Origin: Roseibium sediminis
GTDB taxonomy: Bacteria; Pseudomonadota; Alphaproteobacteria; Rhizobiales; Stappiaceae
Direction: 5' to 3'
DNA length: 64,000 nucleotides
NCBI RefSeq assembly: GCF_008711325.1
Contig: NZ_VXDB01000022.1
Coordinates: 1-64,000, forward strand
The position numbers and the translations under genes were made by a program. Shown one piece after another: positions 8,471-17,514 of this stretch. The notes beneath the pieces are model-generated. The model was given only the letters and a program-made list of their open reading frames with translations. It had not been told where the DNA came from and did no database searches. Each line of letters begins with the position of its first letter. Position 1 is the first letter of the stretch.

Positions 8471-9952
8471 CTAGCGTGCGCTGGCAATCTCCAGCACGGC
8501 ATCAACATCAAGCGCCTTTTCCAGATGACTTGCAAGGTCATCCAGCACCGCATCTATCCTTGCGTCATAGGCAAGATCGGATACTGCACCAAATCCGGAG
8601 AGATAGGCCTTGCGGAAGCCATCATCCGTGAAAAGACCGTGCAGGTAGGTTCCGACAACTCGGCCATCTTTTGACATGGCGCCGTCAAGCTTGGGCCGTC
8701 CACCGTCTTCGCGCAAATGAAACGCAGGGCGGGCGCAATCCATCCCTGTTGTCCGACCGATGTGAATTTCATATCCGCTGACTGGCGCGCCACTTGGCAA
8801 GTGCTTGCCGGTTGCCTGAACGAGCGATTTATCCGCCGTCAGAACGGTTTCGACATCCAAAAACCCAAGGCCCTCGACAGTGCCCGCCTTGCCTTCAATG
8901 CCATCAGGGTCGGAAATCGTCTTTCCGAGCATCTGGTAACCGCCGCAAACGCCAAGGATGTGACCGCCGCGCCGATGATGCGCGATGAGATCGATGTCCC
9001 AGCCCTGAGCCCGGAAGAATTCCAGATCGCCAATGGTAGACTTGGATCCGGGCAGTAGCACCAGATCGGCATCAAGCGGCAAAGGCGAACCGGGCTGGAC
9101 CAGTTCCAGCGTCACGCCGGGTTCCATGCGCAAGGGGTCGAGATCATCAAAATTGGCGATCCGGGAAATCACCGGCACGACGATCTTGATCGCCCCGTCT
9201 CCCTCGCCCCTGGCCAGATCAAGCGCATCTTCCGCAGGCAGCTTTCCGGCATCGGCAAACCACGGCACCACCCCCAGCCCCTTCCAGCCAGTGCGGGTTT
9301 CGATTTCGCGCATGCCATCATCAAACAAGGAAACATCACCGCGAAACCGGTTGATGAAGAACCCCTTGATCCGGGCCTGCTCCTCGGGTTCCAGAACTGC
9401 ATGGGTTCCGACAACAGAGGCAATGACGCCGCCGCGGTCGATATCGCCGCACAGGATGACCGGCAGGTCGGCCGCTTCGGCAAAGCCCATATTGGCAATG
9501 TCGCCTGCTCTCAGGTTGATTTCTGCCGGACTACCGGCCCCCTCCACCAGCACCAGATCGGCTTCTGCTCGCAGCATTTCAAAGCTGTCCAGCACCTTGG
9601 GCAGCAACTCGGCCTTGTGCTTGCCGTATTCCCGCGCCCGCATGGTGCCAAACCGCTTGCCCTGGACGATGACCTGCGCGCCGGTATCGGTTTCCGGTTT
9701 CAGCAGGACAGGGTTCATGTGCACGGTCAAAGGTGTGCGACAGCCCATGGCCTGCAGAGCCTGAGCCCGGCCGATTTCCCCGCCATCCGATGTCACGGCG
9801 GCATTGTTGGACATGTTCTGCGGCTTGAAGGGACGGACGTTCAGTCCGCGGTTTGCGAAGAGGCGACAAAGACCAGCCACGATCAGGCTCTTGCCGACAT
9901 TGGAGCCAGTGCCCTGGATCATCACAGCTGGTGCCTTCCGCGCCGGTCCCAT
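8471..9952 (-). CDS. cobQ: Cobyric acid synthase (CobQ)
   Basis: A 493-residue glutamine-dependent amidase that adds four amide groups (b, d, e, g) to adenosylcobyrinic acid a,c-diamide. The N-terminal half is a dethiobiotin-synthetase-like ATPase ([20 protein letters not shown], then [12 protein letters not shown]). The C-terminal half is a class I glutamine amidotransferase with the nucleophile Cys in [16 protein letters not shown] and the His of YLHGLF. The length is normal for the family. It lies 2 bp downstream of a GNAT gene in the cob operon. Confidence 0.95.
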   Translation of the reverse strand: MGPARKAPAVMIQGTGSNVGKSLIVAGLCRLFANRGLNVRPFKPQNMSNNAAVTSDGGEIGRAQALQAMGCRTPLTVHMNPVLLKPETDTGAQVIVQGKRFGTMRAREYGKHKAELLPKVLDSFEMLRAEADLVLVEGAGSPAEINLRAGDIANMGFAEAADLPVILCGDIDRGGVIASVVGTHAVLEPEEQARIKGFFINRFRGDVSLFDDGMREIETRTGWKGLGVVPWFADAGKLPAEDALDLARGEGDGAIKIVVPVISRIANFDDLDPLRMEPGVTLELVQPGSPLPLDADLVLLPGSKSTIGDLEFFRAQGWDIDLIAHHRRGGHILGVCGGYQMLGKTISDPDGIEGKAGTVEGLGFLDVETVLTADKSLVQATGKHLPSGAPVSGYEIHIGRTTGMDCARPAFHLREDGGRPKLDGAMSKDGRVVGTYLHGLFTDDGFRKAYLSGFGAVSDLAYDARIDAVLDDLASHLEKALDVDAVLEIASAR

Positions 9953-9954
9953 CC

Positions 9955-10419
9955 CTAGAGCGCCTTTTTCAGCCAGGAGAATTCCATATCCTTGCGCGTG
10001 ACGCTCTCACCACTCTCCACATAGCCGAGACGCTGATAGAAGCGAGCTGCAGTCGCTGTGGACCTGAGCCGCGCTTCATCCAGTCCATTGTCCTGAAAAT
10101 AGCTTTCGACAGTCCGCATCAACGCTTTGCTGACGCCGGTGAACCGAACATCGGGAAGCACATAGTTCAGCAAGACCTCCCCATCCGGAGAGGCCATGGC
10201 AACGCCGATAATCCGTTGCGGATCATGGGCGGTAAAAACCCGGCCCGGCCCTTCGATCCACTTTTCCACCCAGTCTGGCGTCTTGTTGGCGAGCCAGGGC
10301 TCGTATCGCGCCGGGTCGCCATCATGGTCCCTGGTGCACAGCTCGACAATCGAACGGCGCAGGAGATCGGCGATTTCATAAGCGTCCGTGCTGTTGGCAC
10401 GCATGATCGTGAACGGCAT
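9955..10419 (-). CDS. GNAT-family N-acetyltransferase
   Basis: A 154-residue single-domain GNAT protein: [19 protein letters not shown] (helix 1), a central [20 protein letters not shown] carrying the acetyl-CoA loop in divergent form, and [14 protein letters not shown] near the C terminus. The substrate is unknown. It is set tightly between cobO and cobQ (gaps of 13 and 2 bp), so it is co-transcribed with cobalamin genes under the riboswitch, though no acetylation step is known in that pathway. Confidence 0.82.
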   Translation of the reverse strand: MPFTIMRANSTDAYEIADLLRRSIVELCTRDHDGDPARYEPWLANKTPDWVEKWIEGPGRVFTAHDPQRIIGVAMASPDGEVLLNYVLPDVRFTGVSKALMRTVESYFQDNGLDEARLRSTATAARFYQRLGYVESGESVTRKDMEFSWLKKAL

Positions 10420-10432
10420 TCGTGGCTTTGTC

Positions 10433-11068
10433 CTAGAACTCGATACCTTCCTGCGGCTTCACGCCGGAGCGGAACGGGTGTTTGATCTGGGTCATGTCGG
10501 TAACAAGGTCTGCGATCTCGATCAGCTCGTCCTTGGCGTTGCGACCCGTAATGACAACGTGAACATCTTCCGGCTTCTCGTTTTTCAGGAAATCCACCAC
10601 GTCGGCAATGTCCAGATAGTCGTAGCGCAGGACAATGTTCAGCTCGTCACACAGGATCAGCCGGTATTCGCCGGATTTGATCATCTCCTTGGCGGCATCC
10701 CAGGCCTGATTGGCCGCATCGATGTCGCGCTGGCGATCCTGCGTTTCCCAGGTGAAGCCTTCGCCCATGCGTTTGATGGTGACGAGATCGGAAAAGCGGT
10801 CCAGCGCCATGCGCTCGCCCGTTTCGATGCGTCCCTTCACGAATTGCACCACGCCGACCTTGTGGCCATGGCCGAGCGAGCGGAACACCATGCCAAACCC
10901 TGCAGTCGACTTGCCCTTACCCTTGCCGGTGTGAACGATCACCAGACCCTTTTCGATGGTCTTGGTGGCCATGATCTTGTCGCGCGCGGCCTTTTTCTTG
11001 CGCATCTTTTCCGCATGGCGTTCGTTCAGTTCCTCTTCGGTCATGCCATCCGTCACCTTGTCCGTCAT
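10433..11068 (-). CDS. cobO: Cob(I)yrinic acid a,c-diamide adenosyltransferase (CobO)
   Basis: A 211-residue ATP:corrinoid adenosyltransferase of the CobA/CobO type that forms the Co-C bond of adenosylcobalamin precursors. The P-loop GKGKGKSTAGFG is at about 48-59, followed by the family stretches VGVVQFVKGR, RLILCDELNIVLRYDYLDIA and VVITGRNAKDELIEIADLVT. The charged N-terminal extension (NERHAEKMRKKKAARDKI) is usual for this clade. Its start abuts the cobN stop codon, so the two are translationally linked; the enzyme acts just after the cobaltochelatase step. Confidence 0.95.
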   Translation of the reverse strand: MTDKVTDGMTEEELNERHAEKMRKKKAARDKIMATKTIEKGLVIVHTGKGKGKSTAGFGMVFRSLGHGHKVGVVQFVKGRIETGERMALDRFSDLVTIKRMGEGFTWETQDRQRDIDAANQAWDAAKEMIKSGEYRLILCDELNIVLRYDYLDIADVVDFLKNEKPEDVHVVITGRNAKDELIEIADLVTDMTQIKHPFRSGVKPQEGIEF

Positions 11069-14000
11069 TTATGATGTCCTCCCCGAAAAGGCTGTCTTCA
11101 AATCTTCAAGCTGAGCATGTGTCGAGTTGCGCCGCGGTGTCCAGAGGTCACGCCTCAGCGCTTCGGCAAACCTGTCGAGAATCTCGCCATAGGCCGCCGG
11201 ATTGGCCTCCTGCAGAAACGCCCGCACCTCGGTATTTTCCAGATAGGCTTCGAACAGCTGATCAAAATGGTGGTCCCCGACGGCGCGCGTCGTTGCCGAA
11301 AAGGCAAAGAGATAATCGAGCGTTGCGGCGATTTCGAACGCGCCCTTGTAGCCATGGCGCATGACGCCCGCAATCCATTTGGGATTGGCCGCACGGCCGC
11401 GCACGACGCGCCCGATCTCTTCTGAAAGGGTCCGGACAACCGGGCGCTCGGGCCGCGAATGATCATTGTGATAGACGCGCGGTGCCTCGCCTTTCAGCGT
11501 CTCCACAGTCGCCGCCAATCCGCCTTCGAACTGGTAATAATCGTCGCTATCAAGAAGATCGTGCTCGCGGTTGTCCTGATTGTGCAACACTGCATCGACC
11601 ACACCCAAACGGGTCTCTAGCTCCTCACGGGACGCGGTTCCGGCAGCACCGCCGCCATAGGCGTAACCGCCCCATGTCAGGAACGCCTCGGCAAAATCGC
11701 CTCGCTCTTCCCAGATACCTTCATCGATCAGGGCCTGAAGACCCGCACCATAGGCGCCGGGCTTTGAGCCGAACACCCGAAAGCCGACCCGCAATGCGGC
11801 ATCGGTTTCAGAGATGCCTTCGGCAACCAGTCTTGCCTTTTCCTGCCGAACACGCGCGGCAATCGGATTGGCCTCGTCGGGCTCTGAAAGCTGCGCCACG
11901 GCCCGTACAGCACTGTCGAAAAGATCCATCTGGTGCGGAAAGGCATCACGGAAGAAACCAGAGACGCGCAAGGTGACATCGATACGCGGCCGCCCGAGCT
12001 CTGCAAGGCTCATGATCTCGAAACCGGTGACACGGCCTGAGCCAGGTTCCCAAACTGGTCTTGCACCGATCAGCGCCAGCGCCTGCGCAATGTCATCGCC
12101 GCCCGTGCGCATGTTGGCCGTGCCCCAGCAGGTCAAGACCAACGCGCTGGGCCATTCGCCTTCATCCTGAAAATACCGCTCTGCGACCAGTTGCGCGGAC
12201 TTCTGCCCAAGACGCCAGGCTGTCTCTGTTGGAACAGCGCGCACATCGACGGAATAGAAATTCTTTCCCGTCGGCAACACGTCCGGACGTCCGCGGCTTG
12301 GCGCACCAGACGGACCAGGTGCAACAAAACCGCCATTCAAGGCAGTCAGAACCGCCTTTGTCTCCTCGGCACCGCAGCTGACAACGGCGGGCTTGAGGGA
12401 GGCTTGCACGTCACCAAGGACTGCTCTGGTGCAGCGCCAATTATCCGGCGCAACAATGTCGCCTGCGATCAGATTTTGCGCGAGCAGTTCAAGCCGCTCG
12501 ACAGTGTCACCATTCGACCGCCATGGATCGCCCGAAAGCTCTTGCAACACGTCAGGTTTTGGCCCGCTCCAGTCAGCAGAATAATCACAATCCAGAGGAT
12601 CAAATCCGATCTGTTCCCCTCCGCCTTGTGGGGAGGGGTTAGCGGTGGGGGTAGTCTCAAGATCCATTCGGGACGAGGGTTCATTTACCCCCCTCCCTGA
12701 CTCTCCCCCACAAGGGGGGCGGGAATTGGCTACATCCGACGAACCAAATAGATCCCGCGCCAACGCCCTGTGCAGACTTTCCTGATGAGGCTCCTTGCCG
12801 CGCGGAACGCGAACAAGGGCGACCAGAAGATCGGTCAGCAACCCGCCCTGCGGACTCTCACCCAGAATGTGCAAGCCGTCCCGGATCTGCAGCTCTTTCA
12901 GGTCACACAGATGCGCATCCAGCCGGGCAAGGCGCGTGTCTTCGTTCATATCGGCAGTCAGACCGATATCCTTGTCGAGACCGTGCTGGCTGGCGAGCGC
13001 GAGAATATCCTGCGTCAGCGCCTTTAGGCGGCGAGGATCAACACCGCTGGCGAGGTAATATTCATCCAACAGGGTTTCGAGTTCGCCTGAGACCCCATGA
13101 CTTTCCGCCCGGGTGAGCGGCGGTGTCAGGTGATCGACGATGACCGCAGACGTGCGCCGTTTGGCCTGCGCTCCTTCACCGGGGTCGTTGACGATAAACG
13201 GATAGATGTTCGGCGTTGGCCCGAGAACCGCTTCGGGAAAGCAGCCTTCAGAAAGCGCAAGGGCCTTGCCCGGAAGCCATTCCAGATTGCCGTGCTTGCC
13301 GAGATGGATCACCGCATCGGCCGCGAAGTGATCGCGCAGCCAGATATAGAAGGCAAAATAGTTGTGTGGCGGAACCAGATCAGGATCGTGATAGGTTTCC
13401 TTCGGGTCGATATTGTAACCGCGTGCAGGCTGTATTCCGACCACCTGATTGCCATAGGAATGCAGCGCGAGACGGAATTCACCTTCGCTTACAAAAGGAT
13501 CTGTATCTGGAGCGCCCCAGCGCTCGACAACCGCCTCCTGCACAGAGACAGGCAATTTCGCGAAAGCTGTCACATAGTCGGACACCGAAAGGGATTGCCA
13601 GGTCTTGCGCTCGTCTCTGCCGGATAGTGCATTGGTTACCCCCTGCCCGATCTGCGCCATCAGGTCGGCGGAGTTTGCGGGCGCATCGCCAACCACGTAT
13701 CCGGCAGCTGCCATGGAGGCAAGCAAGGCGGTGCAGGATGCGGGAGTATCCAGACCGACGCCATTTGCCATCCGGCCATCCTTGTTCGGATAGTTGGCCA
13801 TGATGAGCGCAGTTTTTTTCTCAGAAACAGGCTTTTGACCAAGGCGCGCCCAATTGGCAGCCAGCTCCGCCACGAAAGCAACCCGATCCGGAACAGGCAC
13901 AAAGCGAACAGGTGTGGACTGGGTTGCCTCGTCGAACGCACCTTCCTCCTTGAAGGAAATCGCGCGCGACAGAATGCGCCCATCCACTTCAGGCAAGACG

Positions 14001-14968
14001 ACATGCATCGCCAGATCGCGGATCGACAGACCTTGATCGCTTTCTTCCCAGCCTTCTTTGGAAGAGGAGGAAAACACCACCTGCAGAACCGGCTTCCCCG
14101 GCGCATCAAGTGGCGTTCCGGCATGCGGAGCGCCGGCCTTTGACACGGCAAAGGCGGTGGCGTTGATCACCACATCGGGCCTTGCGCCGTCAAACAGGCT
14201 GGAGAGTACTCCGATGCTCTCGGCTTCCTTCAGGCTGGATACGAACACGGGCAGCGCATTGACGCCCGCAGTTGCGAGGCCGTCAATGAGCGCATCCACC
14301 GGCGGGGTCTGTGCGCCTTGAACCAATGCGCGGTAAAAGACGATGGCAGCGACTGGCGCATCCGGATGCTTCCAGCTGGCCTTCAGTGCCTCCAGATCCG
14401 GCAACGAATGCCCCGGCAGGTAAATACCGGCGCGTGGCAAGGGAACGGGATGAGCCGGCTCCTCGGCCTTACCCAAAAGATGAGCGGCAAAGAGCAGTGC
14501 GTTGGCGTAATTTTCCGTGCCCCCTTCAACCAGATAGCGCCAGAGGCGATGGACCGCATCAATGTCGATCGTTGAACGGCTGGCAAGGTCCGGGTCCCAT
14601 TTATCATCCCCCGGCATGACAGCGAGATGGACATCCCCGGCCCGCGCCTCTTCTTCCAGACGCTCCACCCCGTACTGCCAGTAAGCCGCGCCGCCCAAGA
14701 GCCGCAGGATCACAAGCCGCGCGCCCTTCACCGTCTGATCGGCATAAAGGTCGACGGAATACGGGTGCTGGAGCGCCATGATGCTTGCCAGCCGAAGGCT
14801 CGCAGCATCCTTGTTGCCGCCGCCAAGCAATCGTGCTTGCGCCGTGGCCAGGCTTCCAAGCTCCGTGTCAGCGGCGGACAGAAAGATCAGGTCGGCGGGC
14901 GACTGTCCAAGATCGACAGCATCCCCGCCATCGTCGATCCGCCGCGTCTGGCTGGCGAGAATATGCAT
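11069..14968 (-). CDS. cobN: Cobaltochelatase subunit CobN, with an in-frame repeat insertion
   Basis: A 1299-residue large subunit of the aerobic ATP-dependent cobaltochelatase CobNST, which inserts Co2+ into hydrogenobyrinic acid a,c-diamide. Family stretches are present throughout, e.g. ANYPNKDGRMANGVGLDTPA, FAADAVIHLGKHGNLEWLPG and RPRIDVTLRVSGFFRDAFPH. Unusually, residues about 748-785 (SRPPCGGESGRG...NPSPQGGGEQ) are low-complexity and correspond exactly to a 112-bp palindromic DNA element, inserted without a frameshift or stop. The start ATG at 14968 follows cobW by 6 bp. The partner subunits cobS and cobT are not in the window. Confidence 0.95.
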   Translation of the reverse strand: MHILASQTRRIDDGGDAVDLGQSPADLIFLSAADTELGSLATAQARLLGGGNKDAASLRLASIMALQHPYSVDLYADQTVKGARLVILRLLGGAAYWQYGVERLEEEARAGDVHLAVMPGDDKWDPDLASRSTIDIDAVHRLWRYLVEGGTENYANALLFAAHLLGKAEEPAHPVPLPRAGIYLPGHSLPDLEALKASWKHPDAPVAAIVFYRALVQGAQTPPVDALIDGLATAGVNALPVFVSSLKEAESIGVLSSLFDGARPDVVINATAFAVSKAGAPHAGTPLDAPGKPVLQVVFSSSSKEGWEESDQGLSIRDLAMHVVLPEVDGRILSRAISFKEEGAFDEATQSTPVRFVPVPDRVAFVAELAANWARLGQKPVSEKKTALIMANYPNKDGRMANGVGLDTPASCTALLASMAAAGYVVGDAPANSADLMAQIGQGVTNALSGRDERKTWQSLSVSDYVTAFAKLPVSVQEAVVERWGAPDTDPFVSEGEFRLALHSYGNQVVGIQPARGYNIDPKETYHDPDLVPPHNYFAFYIWLRDHFAADAVIHLGKHGNLEWLPGKALALSEGCFPEAVLGPTPNIYPFIVNDPGEGAQAKRRTSAVIVDHLTPPLTRAESHGVSGELETLLDEYYLASGVDPRRLKALTQDILALASQHGLDKDIGLTADMNEDTRLARLDAHLCDLKELQIRDGLHILGESPQGGLLTDLLVALVRVPRGKEPHQESLHRALARDLFGSSDVANSRPPCGGESGRGVNEPSSRMDLETTPTANPSPQGGGEQIGFDPLDCDYSADWSGPKPDVLQELSGDPWRSNGDTVERLELLAQNLIAGDIVAPDNWRCTRAVLGDVQASLKPAVVSCGAEETKAVLTALNGGFVAPGPSGAPSRGRPDVLPTGKNFYSVDVRAVPTETAWRLGQKSAQLVAERYFQDEGEWPSALVLTCWGTANMRTGGDDIAQALALIGARPVWEPGSGRVTGFEIMSLAELGRPRIDVTLRVSGFFRDAFPHQMDLFDSAVRAVAQLSEPDEANPIAARVRQEKARLVAEGISETDAALRVGFRVFGSKPGAYGAGLQALIDEGIWEERGDFAEAFLTWGGYAYGGGAAGTASREELETRLGVVDAVLHNQDNREHDLLDSDDYYQFEGGLAATVETLKGEAPRVYHNDHSRPERPVVRTLSEEIGRVVRGRAANPKWIAGVMRHGYKGAFEIAATLDYLFAFSATTRAVGDHHFDQLFEAYLENTEVRAFLQEANPAAYGEILDRFAEALRRDLWTPRRNSTHAQLEDLKTAFSGRTS
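12614..12725. repeat. RIME/Bru-RS-like palindromic repeat inside cobN
   Basis: Two imperfect inverted arms of about 40 bp (12614-12654, starting TTCCCCTCCGCCTTGTGGGG; and 12685-12725, ending CCCCCACAAGGGGGGCGGGA before A) enclose a 30-bp centre. Each arm also contains its own small G/C-rich hairpin. This structure and the CCCCACAAGG core resemble the intergenic mosaic repeats (RIME, Bru-RS) known in rhizobia and Brucella. Here it lies in a coding region and reads through in frame. Family assignment is from memory of such repeats, not from a search. Confidence 0.7.
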
Positions 14969-14974
14969 GCCGGA

Positions 14975-16108
14975 TCAGGCCGCTTCCCGTAGAACGCCGA
15001 GAATGGCGCCAATTGCGGTGAGCTCCATGCCTTTCAAGCCGATGACAACCAGACGTCCAGCTGATTCCGTTCCCGCGGCGAACCACGTTTCCACGCGCGG
15101 ACCGACCGCCTGAACCATGGCCGGCGCTGACTTGCCTTCAATCGAGACAGAGCCCTTGATGCGCAGGACACCCTTTTGCCCCATGGCCTCCAGAACCCGC
15201 GCTTCTGCGTCTTTGAGGCTGGCAAAGGCGCCAACGGGAAGCACGTGGCTTTCGAAGTCATCATGGTGGTGGTGATCATGATGATGGTCGTGATGATGAT
15301 CTTCATGGTCATGGTCATGGTCGTGGTCGTGGTCGTGATCGTGATCGTGATCGTGATCGTGATCGTGATCGTCATGATGGTGGTGATGTTCATGGCGAGA
15401 AGCCATGTCATTTTCCGCCTCGGACGCGCGGCCCAGAAGAACCTCGATCGGCAGCTTGCCCTTTTCGGAGACGACCATGTGAACGTTTGCGCGCAGGTCC
15501 TTCGAAATCCGGGCCTGCACCTCGGCAAGCTTTTCAGCGGACACAAGATCAACCTTGTTGAGTACGACAAGATCGGCGCAGCGCAGCTGATCCTCGAAGA
15601 GCTCCTCGACCGGGCTTTCGTGATCCAGCGCTTCGTCTGCTGCACGCTGGGCTTCCAGAGCGGCCTCATCCATCGCGATCCGGCCTTCGGCAAGGGCAGC
15701 CGCATCAAGGACAGTCACCACGCCATCCACGGTGACCTTCGGTTTCACGGAGGGCCAGGTGAACGCACGAACCAGCGGCTGCGGCAAGGCAAGGCCGGAG
15801 GTCTCGATCACGATGTGCTCCGGCGGATTGTCGCGTGACAGCAGCATTTCCATTGTCGGCAGGAAGTCATCTGCCACCGTGCAGCAAATGCAGCCATTGG
15901 TCAGCTCGACCACTTCCTCTGCAGCGCAATCGGGATCAGCGCAGCCATTCACCAGAGACCCGTCAAAGCCCATGTCGCCAAACTCATTGACGATCAGAGC
16001 GATCCGCTTGCCATCCGCGTTCTGCAGAAGATTGCGAATGAGGGTCGTTTTGCCGGCACCAAGAAATCCGGTCACGATTGTTGCAGGGATTTTTTGTCCC
16101 GTTTTCAT
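14975..16108 (-). CDS. cobW: CobW-type GTPase metal chaperone
   Basis: A 377-residue G3E-family GTPase thought to deliver cobalt to, or assist, the cobaltochelatase. Seen: P-loop GFLGAGKT (14-21), the CxCC metal motif in TNGCICCTV (C73, C75, C76), VVLNKVDLVS (NKxD) and the C-terminal CobW domain ending about 375. Between the domains (about 238-285) is a long His/Asp-rich linker built largely of His-Asp pairs, a probable metal-binding loop. The ATG at 16108 has GGAG upstream and overlaps the cobP stop by 4 nt; cobN follows 6 bp later. Confidence 0.93.
   Translation of the reverse strand: MKTGQKIPATIVTGFLGAGKTTLIRNLLQNADGKRIALIVNEFGDMGFDGSLVNGCADPDCAAEEVVELTNGCICCTVADDFLPTMEMLLSRDNPPEHIVIETSGLALPQPLVRAFTWPSVKPKVTVDGVVTVLDAAALAEGRIAMDEAALEAQRAADEALDHESPVEELFEDQLRCADLVVLNKVDLVSAEKLAEVQARISKDLRANVHMVVSEKGKLPIEVLLGRASEAENDMASRHEHHHHHDDHDHDHDHDHDHDHDHDHDHDHEDHHHDHHHDHHHHDDFESHVLPVGAFASLKDAEARVLEAMGQKGVLRIKGSVSIEGKSAPAMVQAVGPRVETWFAAGTESAGRLVVIGLKGMELTAIGAILGVLREAA
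15305..15370. repeat. Eleven tandem hexamers encoding His-Asp pairs in cobW
   Basis: Eleven consecutive 6-bp units (ATGGTC x3, GTGGTC x2, GTGATC x6 on the plus strand) encode (DH)11 on the minus strand. Slippage in such an array would change protein length in steps of two residues without breaking the frame. Confidence 0.85.
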
Positions 16109-16650
16109 AGAGTTATCTCCGGTTCCCGACGCGGTTTTACAAGAATTGGTTGGCCTGCCGCCACAAGGACGACCTGAGCGCAAGCTTCGGCGATATCCTG
16201 ATTGAGGCGGCCCTGCATGTCGCGAAACGCCCTCGCAAGGCGGTTTTCCGGCACGATCCCGTGCCCGACCTCGTTCGACACAAAGACGCAGGGGCCTTTC
16301 AGTTTTGATATGACCTCGACCAATCGCGCTGTTTCTGCCGCAACGTCTTTCTCGACATACAGCAGATTGGTCAGCCAGACTGTGAGGCAATCGACGAGAA
16401 TGACACGGTTTGGCGCAGCCTCTTCGGCCAGCACGCGGCTGATCTGAAGGTCTTCCTCGATCGTCCGCCAGCCATCGCCGCGCTGATGCTTGTGCGCGCT
16501 CACACGCGATTTCATTTCATCATCAAAGGGTACACTGGTGGCGAGGTAGACGCGCTCAAGTCCGGACCTGAAACACAGTCCTTCGGCGAACCGGCTCTTG
16601 CCCGATCGCGCGCCGCCGAACACGAGCGTCAACTTGAAGGTTCCGGTCAT
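16105..16650 (-). CDS. cobP: Bifunctional adenosylcobinamide kinase / guanylyltransferase (CobP)
   Basis: A 181-residue enzyme that phosphorylates adenosylcobinamide and transfers GMP to it, activating the lower-axial-ligand arm (CobU in Salmonella). Seen: P-loop FGGARSGKS (11-19), the SAHKHQRGDGW region that holds the guanylylated histidine, ILVDCLTVWLTNLL (Walker B-like) and VSNEVGHGIVPEN. The ATG at 16650 is chosen because AAGGGGAAGG precedes it; the frame is open further upstream, into the riboswitch leader. It is the first gene of the operon and overlaps cobW by 4 nt. Confidence 0.93.
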   Translation of the reverse strand: MTGTFKLTLVFGGARSGKSRFAEGLCFRSGLERVYLATSVPFDDEMKSRVSAHKHQRGDGWRTIEEDLQISRVLAEEAAPNRVILVDCLTVWLTNLLYVEKDVAAETARLVEVISKLKGPCVFVSNEVGHGIVPENRLARAFRDMQGRLNQDIAEACAQVVLVAAGQPILVKPRREPEITL

Positions 16651-16761
16651 GCGGGCCTTCCCCTTGCAGGTTTCACCCGAATTGCCGGACATGCCAGCTT
16701 GAGATGCATTCGCCTTGCCCTTTCCGCCGTCCGCCCGACAGCGCCCCAAAGAGTTTCGTGT

Positions 16762-16950
16762 CTCACGGCCGGTCTCCTGGCTTGCGGGTCAATACGGCTC
16801 CTGTTCCTTCCCAGCCCCACTCAAGGTGCCAGTGGTTATTCAGGGCCGCTCACCGCCAACAGTTGCGGGGGCAGCTTCGGATTTGGAGGGCAAAGCCCCT
16901 CACCGAATTCCCGTTTCATTTCCGGATCAAAAACCCGAAAAACCGTGATG
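16762..16950 (-). ncRNA. Cobalamin riboswitch
   Basis: Read on the minus strand, the leader contains the hallmarks of the adenosylcobalamin riboswitch in order: an AACGGGAA...GGTG 5' part, GAAGCTGCCCCCGCAACTGT, then CCACTGG followed by GGGCTGGGAAGG, and the B12 box AGCCAGGAGACCGGCC (around 16765-16785). About 110 nt separate it from the cobP start codon, leaving room for an expression platform that hides the ribosome site. It should switch off the cobP-W-N-O-GNAT-Q operon when cobalamin is plentiful. Confidence 0.93.
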
Positions 16951-16957
16951 ACCACTG

Positions 16958-16985
16958 TCTATAGGGAGTCTGCATCCTCGACAAG
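16958..16985 (-). promoter_or_regulatory. Likely promoter of the cob operon
   Basis: On the minus strand CTTGTC (-35) and TATAGA (-10) are separated by 16 bp, which would start transcription around 16950, exactly where the riboswitch begins. Confidence 0.45.
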
Positions 16986-17079
16986 AAACTTCGACAGGCC
17001 GGTTTATACAGCTTGAGAAAACAAAGTGCTGCTCCGCGCTCATCTGAAGCACGGCTCTAAGGATGCAGAGGCCGCAGGT

Positions 17080-17208
17080 TTGTTGCCAAACCCCAATTTA
17101 TTAACACTCTGAAACTTTTATGGTTTTCCACAATCCACACTTCGATTCATCATTTGTCGCAAAAAAATCAAATGGGGGCTTGGCAAACCGGCAAAGCGTT
17201 TGTTATAC
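17080..17208 (+). promoter_or_regulatory. AT-rich leader with tRNA promoter
   Basis: TTGGCA at 17180-17185 and TTATAC at 17203-17208, 17 bp apart, form a good sigma-70-type promoter, with a start near 17215 and about 40 nt of leader before the tRNA. The preceding 100 bp are AT-rich and hold no other recognisable signal. Confidence 0.6.
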
Positions 17209-17255
17209 GCATCTCCATCGACGGGGGCGGTGACGCACCGACCTCACATGGCTGA

Positions 17256-17331
17256 TCCCTGATAGCTCAGTTGGTAGAGCAAGCGACTGTTAATCGCTGG
17301 GTCGTAGGTTCGAGTCCTACTCAGGGAGCCA
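17256..17331 (+). tRNA. tRNA-Asn (anticodon GTT)
   Basis: A complete cloverleaf: acceptor TCCCTGA/TCAGGGA, D arm TAGCTCAGTTGGTAGAGC, anticodon stem AGCGA/TCGCT with loop CTGTTAA (anticodon GTT), T arm GTAGGTTCGAGTCCTAC, discriminator G and an encoded CCA at 17329-17331. Confidence 0.97.
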
Positions 17332-17514
17332 CTCTTTTCCCAAAAAATCCAAATACATCCGCATGGGCTGCAATGTTCTCAGCGCTTGATTTTTTGGCAT
17401 GTGCGCTTGATCCCACCTCATTTGACAATTTCACCAAGCTGGGCGACGTCAATGAACTGACGCGGCGCTTTATTCTTCCCTTTTGCCGCAGCATTCGCCG
17501 CGAAGAGAGAATTC

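Noticed and set aside
11482..14151. Numerous open frames on both strands inside cobN
   Set aside because: All are shadows of one high-GC gene whose protein is recognisable along its full length.
15176..15838. Long plus-strand frame opposite cobW with a run of Val/Ile/Met
   Set aside because: It is the complement of the His-Asp repeat; it has no ribosome site and lies wholly inside a clear cobW gene.
16486..17016. Plus-strand open frames across the cob leader
   Set aside because: They run over the cobalamin riboswitch and promoter on the opposite strand and show no family features.
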